Assembly (NCBI GenBank): GCA_903920405.1
Contig: CAIXMC010000218.1
Location: 1-5,397 of the forward strand
DNA from: an uncultured beta proteobacterium
GTDB lineage: Bacteria; Pseudomonadota; Gammaproteobacteria; Burkholderiales; Burkholderiaceae_C
DNA: 5,397 nucleotides
Reading direction: 5' to 3'
Within the stretch, counting starts at the first letter, position 1, and each line of letters starts with the position of its first letter. Position numbers and translations under genes: made by a program. Shown piece by piece: positions 1-5,397 of the stretch. A model generated the notes under the pieces. It did not search any database. It was not told the origin of the DNA and saw nothing but the letters and a program-made list of their open reading frames with translations.

Positions 1-45
1 CGATGCACTACGGACTCACTCGCTTTGCTCTCATCGCTGCCGGAT

Positions 46-61
46 GGCATGCCGCCATGGC
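46..61. repeat. Two abutting 8-bp palindromes
   Basis: GGCATGCC (46-53) is followed with no gap by GCCATGGC (54-61). They lie in the gene-free left flank, where all three plus-strand frames are open to the window edge (stops at 66, 86 and 133), so the end of an unseen rightward gene cannot be excluded. Apart from this and repeat copy A, nothing else is supported in 1-199. Confidence 0.3.
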
Positions 62-124
62 TGTAAAAAATGTGTGCATACCTTAGCCCAGCGGGTGAGG
101 GTTGCCCAAATAACAAGCCTTTTT

Positions 125-162
125 GCCCTGTAACGCACGCCCAGCCTACCTAGTTAGCTATT
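125..162 (-). repeat. Dispersed comamonad-type intergenic repeat, copy A (degenerate)
   Basis: Read on the minus strand, it matches copy B (5158-5195) at 32 of 38 positions, with AATAGCTAACTA and CGTGCGTTA fully kept. The terminal base of the right arm is changed (GTTAC instead of GTTAG) and the inner ACG pair is lost (AGG), so the internal hairpin is weaker than in copy B. It starts 38 bases past the glycosyltransferase stop and points the same way as that gene. It could act as the 3' end structure of the operon, since no clear Rho-independent terminator is seen between 1 and 199. Confidence 0.6.
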
Positions 163-199
163 GAAATAGTAGTTAGTTATGAGAAGGTTTTAAAAAATT

Positions 200-979
200 T
201 CACAATTGGATGGTCTTTTTATGCTCATGCATCCATAATCGTAAATATTTATAATAAGTCGTTTGTGAATTATAAATGGCAAGTACCAATCCTATCTTTC
301 CATCTCTGAATCCTTGTTTTAATAAATAAGTTTTGATAAATGACCATAATCCTTTTAGTAAAGCCTTTGTCAGTGTTGAAGATATTTTTCTGTTTTCCAT
401 GTCAATCGCTGCACCTTTGGAATATCTATTAAGTTTTTCAAGTACATCATCAATATTTCTATAACTATAATGAATAATGGGTGACTTGAGGTCTTTAATT
501 TTCCCGTTCACTGTCATGTGTGCATGCAGAAAGTGATCGGTAAATCGGGCTTGTTTTCTGCGAGCCAGCCGCAATGTGTAGTCAGGTCTCCAGCCACTGT
601 GTTCCATAAACTGGCCACAGAAACTGGAATAGCGAGGTAAGCGGTAGCCGTCCACCGTTAAATTTGAAATGGCATCAAGTATTTCCTGTCGCAGGGCATC
701 GGTCACTCGTTCATCTGCGTCTATTGACAGCACCCAATCACTTTTGGCCAAACTGATGCCTCTTGTCTGCTGTGGGCCGTATCCGATCCAGTCTGTAGTG
801 TGAACGATGGCACCAGCATACCGGGCTTGAGCTTCTGTGTCGTCTGAACTGCCAGAATCCAGAACAAGAATTTCATCGGCAAACAAAACCGATTTGACGC
901 AGGCTGCTATCTGATGACCTTCATTTTTAGCTGAGATAATGACCGTCAGAGTTGTTTTACTTATTTCTATTTCTTGCAT
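200..979 (-). CDS. Family 2 glycosyltransferase, WaaE/LgtF-like lipopolysaccharide core glycosyltransferase
   Basis: Predicted GT-A fold enzyme of 259 residues that transfers a sugar from a nucleotide-sugar donor, probably to the inner core of lipopolysaccharide at the cytoplasmic face of the inner membrane. Seen: the nucleotide-binding strand LTVIISAKNEG (11-21), the DSGSSDDT loop (41-48), WIGYGPQQ (64-71, hallmark of the WaaE/LgtF beta-1,4-glucosyltransferase-like subgroup), the metal-binding DADE (87-90), the acceptor-side GWRPD (129-133), and a basic/hydrophobic C-terminal part (about 206-250) with FIKTYLLKQGFRDG typical of this subgroup. No true transmembrane span is evident. I chose the ATG at 979 because the conserved domain begins ten residues later and GGGG lies 9 bases upstream. 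A GTG at 1036 would add 19 basic residues and lacks a good ribosome site. It follows yhdP on the same strand and is probably co-transcribed. The last third is strikingly AT-rich. Exact donor and acceptor cannot be read from sequence. Confidence 0.9.
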   Translation of the reverse strand: MQEIEISKTTLTVIISAKNEGHQIAACVKSVLFADEILVLDSGSSDDTEAQARYAGAIVHTTDWIGYGPQQTRGISLAKSDWVLSIDADERVTDALRQEILDAISNLTVDGYRLPRYSSFCGQFMEHSGWRPDYTLRLARRKQARFTDHFLHAHMTVNGKIKDLKSPIIHYSYRNIDDVLEKLNRYSKGAAIDMENRKISSTLTKALLKGLWSFIKTYLLKQGFRDGKIGLVLAIYNSQTTYYKYLRLWMHEHKKTIQL

Positions 980-1051
980 AAAGACAAACCCCACAAATTT
1001 GACTTTTGATTTTATGCGCGAGCTAGAACGATCCACCTCAGGATATGCTTT

Positions 1052-4000
1052 TCATGGCTTTTCCACAGGTTTGACAACTTTGATGACTGTGGGGTCAGCC
1101 CAACTGCCACTGACATGAAATTCCTGCGTGGCAGACTCTATCAGTGGCCGACGCAAAAACACTTGGGCTAAAAATGTACCCAACCCTACAGCAGGGTTGA
1201 CCACTGAAGCCAAAAGCGAGGCCGTTCCCGCGTTGATTTCTGGAATCACCACCACTTTCAGGTCTTGGGTTTCCCGCTCCACATCGGCAGAACCTTCCAT
1301 CAGCACTGCTGCATTGACACCTTTCATTTGCAGGTTGTTGGTGCTGGCAATGCCTTTGTTCAGCGTGACGTTGCCTCGCACAAAGTCAAAGGCAAAGCCC
1401 TGACTAAACACATCCCGAAAATCCAGCGTCAGGCGGCGCGGTAAAGATTGCAAACTCAATACGCCCAACAGTTTGGCAATACCGGGGTCAGCTTTCAAGA
1501 ATTGCCCGGATGAAACATTCACCGACACCGTTCCGCTCATGCTTTTGTAATCCGGACTCATGGGCGAGCCGATCCAACCCACTTGCCCTTGCAATTGGCC
1601 TTTGCCACCTGAGACCACATCCTTCATGCCAAAGCGATGGAGCAAAGCACCACTGTCAGCAATGTCCAAGGTAAAACCGAGCGCTGTGCGCCGCTTATCT
1701 TTGCCCAGTGGCTTGTCCGCACTATTTTGTAGGGCAACCCAATCACCTGTGGCTGCAAAACGAGCTTCTGGCAGGGTCAAATTGAACTTGCCCAAACGCC
1801 ATTCTCGCTGTGTGGTTGCCCCAGGACTGTTTTGTTTTGCACGGTTAATGGCCTGCACTTGTAAGTGCCCCAAGTGTTTGCCACGCCACTCAAAATCATT
1901 CACATCGATATCCAGGGCGGGAATGCTGGCCGGTTGTTCATCGAGCAAGGCTTCAACATCGCTGGCCATATTGGGGGCAATAGAGAGTTTTGCCAGCCGT
2001 GCATAAACACGCCCCGCGTTGGTGTTGCCTGTCTGGTCGCTCGGTTGTTGATATTCCAAATAACCATTGACTTCATCGGCCTTCAGATTGGCACGCCAAA
2101 TCACACCGTCACGCGAGCCGCCCAACACGACCTGCCTGAAAGGTTTGGATGCAAAGATCACGATATCTGAGCGTAAAGCCAGCACCGACGGTAAATAATC
2201 TGCCGAATTTCCAGGCTCCGCGCCACTGACTTGGGTGAGAACATCACGCCAGGCATCTACATCAAGCGACCCAAACCTGAAATTGGCACTGACCCCAGAG
2301 GCCGGCTGCGGCGCAAACTCATGGGCTTGCAGGCCGAGTTCCATGGCACCGCGCAAGACCCGAGGTGTCGGTGCGGACAAATCGCGCTCGTACCACACGC
2401 GCAAAACATCGGCCACAGACATACTCAAGCGCTGGTGCAAGGCATCAGGAGCATCGGTCAGCACGGATGTTTTCAACTGCAAAGAAACACTGGTATCTGC
2501 ACTTTTTCCTAGGGGATGTGGCAAATTCAAAGCCATGCCCTGCAAACTGCTGTTCATCTGCAACTCGGGCACACCACGGCGCATCCCCAAAGTAGCACTG
2601 TAAGCTGCCGCGCCGCTGGCCAGGTTGGCCAATCTGGACACCAAACCCAATTCACTGGCCTGACGCAATCCCTCTGCGGTCGCCATACCGAAGACGCGAA
2701 TCACACTGGGCACCGTGCTTTTGGGCAAGGCCTGCTGCGATAACCGCAAGCCGCCTTCCAGACGCGCATCTCCCCCCAACAATCGCGCACGAACCTGGGA
2801 CACCGACAACCCGTTTTCAGTGAAATGAAGCTGACCGCGAACCCGCGTCAACTTGGGGCTGTCCGGTGTGATTTGAACGTCGTTGCCGTTGCACGTCACA
2901 CTGCCCTGTACGCTGGTTTTGAGCAAATCAGCCAAAGGCAGCGTTAATTGCAACTGGTTGGTGGTGTCACCACTGACCACAGTCTGTTGTAGCGCCTGCC
3001 CTGTCATGGCGGCAATGGGTGAGCTATTGATCAATTTCAATAATTCTGCCGCCAAGCCTTTGACATCTGCACTGACCTTGACAAGCGGGTCTGCCAGATC
3101 GGCCACATCGGCATGGGCTGCCGTCACTTTGAGCGACTGTCCCAGAGTGGCGCTGGCATTTTTTACATGCAGTTGCATCCCGTCAATCACCAATTCACCG
3201 TTGAGGTTGCGCAGGCTGGGCCAGGGTAATTCACCAGGCGTTTGCAGCCTTTGCGGAACATAAGCAAACTGGGCATCACGCACCTGCGCCGTGATTTTGA
3301 AAATACCCTTTTGAGGGGCTATTCGTGGAAATTGACTGATGTCTCCTTTCATGACAAACTGCACATCGTCCGATTTGCCATCCTGCACGGCATCTCGCAC
3401 ATAGTCACGCGCCAGTCGGTTGACCACCAAAGGCAGGTAGCGATACACCTGTTTGCCATCGGCGCGACTCAACGAGGCCTGCAAGTCCAGCACACCCGGA
3501 AAGCGCGAGTGATCGCTCGATCGCAAAGGGTCACTTGTTTCCCACCGAATGCGCGCTTGTCCCTGTGCATCTGCATTGGCAAATGTCATGTTGTCAATTT
3601 GCACCGCTATATGTTCACCCTCTACCTGCCAGCGTGCCATAGCGTGTAACTGATTCACCGCCAGGACTGGCTCTTGAAAAAAAGTGGGCAAGACCACACT
3701 GCCCGATGTGATGGCTATATCGGCCTGACCGGCGTTCTGGTCAAAATCAAAGCTGAAATCAGCCCCTTGCAAGCCCGGTGTAAAGGACACTGCCGCCACT
3801 GTCAGCGCGCGCACACGGCCTTTGGCGCTATAGGTTTTTGGCGCTGCCAAAGACCCCTGCCAGTGCGCCTGCAAACTGTCTATCAGACCCTTGGGCGCAT
3901 AAGCCAGCAACGATTCACGCAAACGGTCATCCACAGGCAAATGCCGAGCGATTTGCGCCAGCGCGTCCAGGTCCAGGCGATCGGCCACGATGCTGCCACC

Positions 4001-5068
4001 CGTTGATGCTGCGGCGTATGCGCCCAAAAGTTTGACCGTGATGTTGCCCCCAGGCCAATGCTGCCCCTCTTGTGTGTCAAACACCAACGACTTGGAAAAA
4101 AACTCCAGGTCTGACCCTAACACACGCCCCCCCACACGCCCGTGTACTTTCGCCAACATCAAGGGCTGCAAAGAGGGCGACAGAACCACACTCGCCTGCA
4201 CCAAAGCCACATCCGTCACTGCTTGCGTCACACTGCCCCGATTCACATCCACCCAGGCCCGCAACGCGCCCATGCCCTGTTGCACACCCACATCGACATC
4301 AACATAGCGGCGCAGTGCAAACACATCCACTTGCGCCAATGCAGCGTAAATTTGACCCTGCCAATCTTGCCAACGGCCTGAGTGCTGCGCCAACAGGGGT
4401 TGTAAAAACTTGGCCATCACGCTAAAACCTTGCCCCCAGACGGCCGGAGGGGTGGCATCCATACGCATGTCATGGTGACGACCCTTGTTGCGCAGAACAA
4501 AATTAACCGTGCGCAGTGCCACCGGTTCAGCGCTGCGCTGCTCGTCGCTCCAGCGCAGTGTGCCGTCATGAATGACTAATTCACGCTGCGAAAAAAGCCA
4601 GTCCAGTGGCTCTGTGTTGTCAGAGTCATGAAAAGACAAGCCACCGATGTCTATCTGGCCATTTTTCGCCCGCCGAACCTCAAGCGTAGGCTGATCAATA
4701 TAAAGCTGCTCAAAACCCAAACGCCACAGCGATCGTGGTGACAATGCCGCCACAATGCGCGGCAAGCTCAAGGCCAAACGACCCTGGGAATCGAGCAAAC
4801 GAACATCCTTCATTTCAAACGAGGGAATCCACCCGTTGGACACTGCCACCACAGAACCCACCTGAACTGTCACCCCCAGCGTGCGCGTGGCCTGTTGTTC
4901 CAATTGGGGTCGCCACTCGTTGATTCGCGGCACAATCAGCCAATGCAGCGCGCCCCACGCCAGCACCAACACGACCCAAGCCAACACCACCGCAACCAAC
5001 AAAAACCGGGTCATGACAGACCAGGTTTTGAGGAATGTGACAGACAGTGGCAACACGTTGGATGGCAT
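1052..5068 (-). CDS. yhdP: YhdP family AsmA-like inner-membrane-anchored protein, predicted phospholipid transporter to the outer membrane
   Basis: Full-length gene of 1338 residues; E. coli YhdP has about 1266. Seen in the sequence: a short cytoplasmic N-terminus, then one hydrophobic helix at about residues 22-46, then a long polar, beta-rich region with no further clear membrane segment. Residues about 50-140 have the AsmA/YhdP N-terminal character, including LPRIVAALSPRSLWRLGFEQ. The C-terminus is diagnostic: LLGVLSLQSLPRRLTLDFRD at about 1200-1219, then GFAFD, and HVSGSWADP at 1318-1326, matching the C-terminal AsmA_2-type domain. Family knowledge: YhdP, TamB and YdbH are partly redundant periplasm-spanning bridges that move phospholipid from inner to outer membrane. 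The ATG at 5068 is preferred over the in-frame ATG at 5014 because only the former has a CAGGA ribosome site, 10 bases upstream. GC is about 50-63% in sampled stretches, unlike the downstream gene. The stop is 72 bases before the chosen start of the glycosyltransferase, suggesting one operon. The family call is firm; the transport role is by homology. Confidence 0.95.
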   Translation of the reverse strand: MPSNVLPLSVTFLKTWSVMTRFLLVAVVLAWVVLVLAWGALHWLIVPRINEWRPQLEQQATRTLGVTVQVGSVVAVSNGWIPSFEMKDVRLLDSQGRLALSLPRIVAALSPRSLWRLGFEQLYIDQPTLEVRRAKNGQIDIGGLSFHDSDNTEPLDWLFSQRELVIHDGTLRWSDEQRSAEPVALRTVNFVLRNKGRHHDMRMDATPPAVWGQGFSVMAKFLQPLLAQHSGRWQDWQGQIYAALAQVDVFALRRYVDVDVGVQQGMGALRAWVDVNRGSVTQAVTDVALVQASVVLSPSLQPLMLAKVHGRVGGRVLGSDLEFFSKSLVFDTQEGQHWPGGNITVKLLGAYAAASTGGSIVADRLDLDALAQIARHLPVDDRLRESLLAYAPKGLIDSLQAHWQGSLAAPKTYSAKGRVRALTVAAVSFTPGLQGADFSFDFDQNAGQADIAITSGSVVLPTFFQEPVLAVNQLHAMARWQVEGEHIAVQIDNMTFANADAQGQARIRWETSDPLRSSDHSRFPGVLDLQASLSRADGKQVYRYLPLVVNRLARDYVRDAVQDGKSDDVQFVMKGDISQFPRIAPQKGIFKITAQVRDAQFAYVPQRLQTPGELPWPSLRNLNGELVIDGMQLHVKNASATLGQSLKVTAAHADVADLADPLVKVSADVKGLAAELLKLINSSPIAAMTGQALQQTVVSGDTTNQLQLTLPLADLLKTSVQGSVTCNGNDVQITPDSPKLTRVRGQLHFTENGLSVSQVRARLLGGDARLEGGLRLSQQALPKSTVPSVIRVFGMATAEGLRQASELGLVSRLANLASGAAAYSATLGMRRGVPELQMNSSLQGMALNLPHPLGKSADTSVSLQLKTSVLTDAPDALHQRLSMSVADVLRVWYERDLSAPTPRVLRGAMELGLQAHEFAPQPASGVSANFRFGSLDVDAWRDVLTQVSGAEPGNSADYLPSVLALRSDIVIFASKPFRQVVLGGSRDGVIWRANLKADEVNGYLEYQQPSDQTGNTNAGRVYARLAKLSIAPNMASDVEALLDEQPASIPALDIDVNDFEWRGKHLGHLQVQAINRAKQNSPGATTQREWRLGKFNLTLPEARFAATGDWVALQNSADKPLGKDKRRTALGFTLDIADSGALLHRFGMKDVVSGGKGQLQGQVGWIGSPMSPDYKSMSGTVSVNVSSGQFLKADPGIAKLLGVLSLQSLPRRLTLDFRDVFSQGFAFDFVRGNVTLNKGIASTNNLQMKGVNAAVLMEGSADVERETQDLKVVVIPEINAGTASLLASVVNPAVGLGTFLAQVFLRRPLIESATQEFHVSGSWADPTVIKVVKPVEKP

Positions 5069-5078
5069 ATGGATGTAA

Positions 5079-5083
5079 TCCTG
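5079..5083 (-). promoter_or_regulatory. Ribosome binding site of yhdP
   Basis: The minus strand reads CAGGA, with 10 bases between it and the ATG at 5068. This supports the upstream start over the internal ATG at 5014, which has no purine-rich site before it. Confidence 0.5.
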
Positions 5084-5122
5084 AAATTATGACCTGTTAT
5101 GGATACATACAAGAAGAAGAGT

Positions 5123-5142
5123 TAGGCGAATTTATTCGCCTA
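5123..5142. repeat. Perfect inverted repeat (9-bp arms, 2-bp centre) upstream of yhdP
   Basis: TAGGCGAAT at 5123-5131 is matched exactly by its complement ATTCGCCTA at 5134-5142, separated by TT. It lies 55 bases upstream of the yhdP start codon. As DNA it is the right size for a dimeric repressor operator. As RNA it is a 9-bp hairpin with a 2-base centre that would open to a larger loop. On the plus strand it runs into TTTTACTA, and on the minus strand into ACTCTTCTTCTT, so a weak two-way terminator is also possible. No regulator family is recognised. Confidence 0.55.
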
Positions 5143-5162
5143 TTTTACTATCAATAAAATAG
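5140..5162. repeat. AT-rich inverted repeat (8-bp arms, 7-base loop)
   Basis: CTATTTTA (5140-5147) is matched by TAAAATAG (5155-5162) around CTATCAA. It shares three bases (5140-5142) with the preceding palindrome and its right arm enters the dispersed repeat at 5158-5195. It could be the outer stem of that repeat element rather than an independent site. Confidence 0.45.
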
Positions 5163-5195
5163 CTAACTACGCAAGCTGGACGTGCGTTAGAGGCC
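5158..5195 (+). repeat. Dispersed comamonad-type intergenic repeat, copy B
   Basis: A 38-base copy running from AATAGCTAAC to GCGTTAGAGGCC. It has an internal imperfect stem: CTAAC (5163-5167) with GTTAG (5186-5190), and ACG (5169-5171) with CGT (5181-5183), closing on a 9-base loop. It matches copy A at 125-162 on the other strand at 32 of 38 positions. From memory, many closely related sequences ending in GCGCTAGAGGCC occur between genes in Acidovorax, Polaromonas and Rhodoferax. The role is unknown: a REP-like mobile short repeat, or an RNA stem stabilising or ending transcripts. Confidence 0.65.
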
Positions 5196-5207
5196 GATTT
5201 GTTATAC

Positions 5208-5256
5208 AAAAAAACTCACTCCAGTTCGCACAGCTTTCCACATCACTTTGAACCGG
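5208..5256 (-). terminator. Possible Rho-independent terminator of a unit entering from the right
   Basis: On the minus strand CCGGTTC (5256-5250) can pair with GAACTGG (5227-5221), seven pairs including one G-U, around a 22-base loop, followed 6 bases later by seven Ts (5214-5208). The loop is long and the gap between stem and T-run is larger than usual, so this is weak. If real, it would end leftward transcription from beyond the window before yhdP, implying that yhdP has its own promoter between about 5084 and 5207. Confidence 0.22.
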
Positions 5257-5270
5257 GATTCCTCAGTTGA

Positions 5271-5300
5271 ACGCGCCCGAGTGGGCTACTGGCGGCGCGT
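5271..5300. other. GC-rich inverted repeat, hairpin 1 of the right-edge cluster
   Basis: ACGCGCC (5271-5277) is exactly complementary to GGCGCGT (5294-5300) around a 16-base loop. A smaller stem, GCCC/GGGC (5275-5278 with 5283-5286), competes with it. It may be part of a structured RNA or of degenerate intergenic DNA; no known RNA family was recognised. Confidence 0.4.
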
Positions 5301-5320
5301 CTGGGTAGGCGTGACGACGC

Positions 5321-5338
5321 TGCAGGCTACTGCCTGCA
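5321..5338. other. Perfect short hairpin, 7-bp stem with TACT loop, in the right-edge cluster
   Basis: TGCAGGC (5321-5327) pairs exactly with GCCTGCA (5332-5338) around TACT. A third, smaller stem (GCGT/ACGC, 5309-5312 with 5317-5320) lies directly before it. There is no T-run on either strand next to it, so it is not a terminator. On the plus strand it is followed by AGGAGGAGC, but no ATG or GTG lies at ribosome-site distance. Confidence 0.45.
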
Positions 5339-5397
5339 AGGAGGAGCAACACCCCCAAACGAGTCGCTTGTAGCTCAGTCGGGTGCGTAGCGCTCTC

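Noticed and set aside
1..133. Possible C-terminal ends of a rightward gene (plus-strand stops at 66, 86 and 133)
   Set aside because: All three frames are open to the edge over a very short span, and none of the short peptides can be recognised, so no choice can be supported.
1560..2006. A 148-codon plus-strand open frame inside yhdP, with several similar ones across 1128-5092
   Set aside because: They lie antisense to a full-length, clearly conserved gene, have no domain signature or ribosome site, and reflect codon bias of the GC-rich opposite strand.
3677..4102. Two runs of seven A (3677-3683 and 4096-4102) within yhdP as possible slippage or phase-variation sites
   Set aside because: The runs are short, the reading frame is intact through both, and runs of seven are expected by chance in a 4-kb gene.
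5084..5112. Promoter-like pair on the minus strand: TTGTAT (5112-5107), 17 bases, TAATTT (5089-5084)
   Set aside because: Spacing is ideal, but transcription would start around 5077, removing the CAGGA ribosome site at 5083-5079 and leaving a leader of under ten bases.
5266..5357. Integron attC-like site suggested by GTTGAAC at 5266-5272
   Set aside because: No matching RYYYAAC core is placed upstream at a fitting distance, the expected paired inner boxes are missing, and there is no integrase or cassette context.
5215..5372. A plus-strand open frame ending at TAG 5370-5372 in the right flank
   Set aside because: There is no ATG or GTG with a ribosome site, the peptide has no recognisable family feature, and competing frames on the other strand are equally open.

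Overview
The window reads as chromosomal DNA of a beta-proteobacterium, most likely a comamonad (Rhodoferax/Polaromonas/Acidovorax-like). Two things suggest this. The long gene has the length and the C-terminal signature of the YhdP family as found in Burkholderiales. Both flanks carry a short dispersed repeat ending in a GCGTTAGAGGCC-type motif, which I recognise from memory as typical of comamonad intergenic regions. Genus assignment is an inference.

Layout. Almost all of the window is one leftward (minus-strand) transcription unit of two genes. The first is a 1338-residue YhdP/AsmA-like protein (5068 down to 1052). It is an inner-membrane-anchored, mostly periplasmic protein of the family that carries phospholipid to the outer membrane. 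It is followed closely by a family-2 glycosyltransferase (979 down to 200, or from a GTG at 1036) of the WaaE/LgtF-like type that adds a sugar to the lipopolysaccharide core. Both products would therefore serve outer-membrane construction. The pairing is suggestive, but no functional coupling is proven.

Left flank (1-199). No gene can be supported. It holds a degenerate copy of the dispersed repeat just past the glycosyltransferase stop codon, and two abutting 8-bp palindromes near the edge. Right flank (5069-5397). It holds the yhdP leader with a plausible ribosome binding site, a perfect 9-bp-arm inverted repeat, a second overlapping AT-rich inverted repeat, and the better-preserved copy of the dispersed repeat. 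Beyond these lie a possible leftward terminator and a GC-rich stretch of closely spaced hairpins that I cannot assign to a known RNA or gene.

The most notable signals are a sharp drop in GC inside the glycosyltransferase gene (about 48% in the 5' two thirds, about 28% in the 3' third), the inverted repeat pair bracketing the two-gene unit, and the unexplained structured DNA at the right edge. I see no convincing new defence, mobile or regulatory system here.
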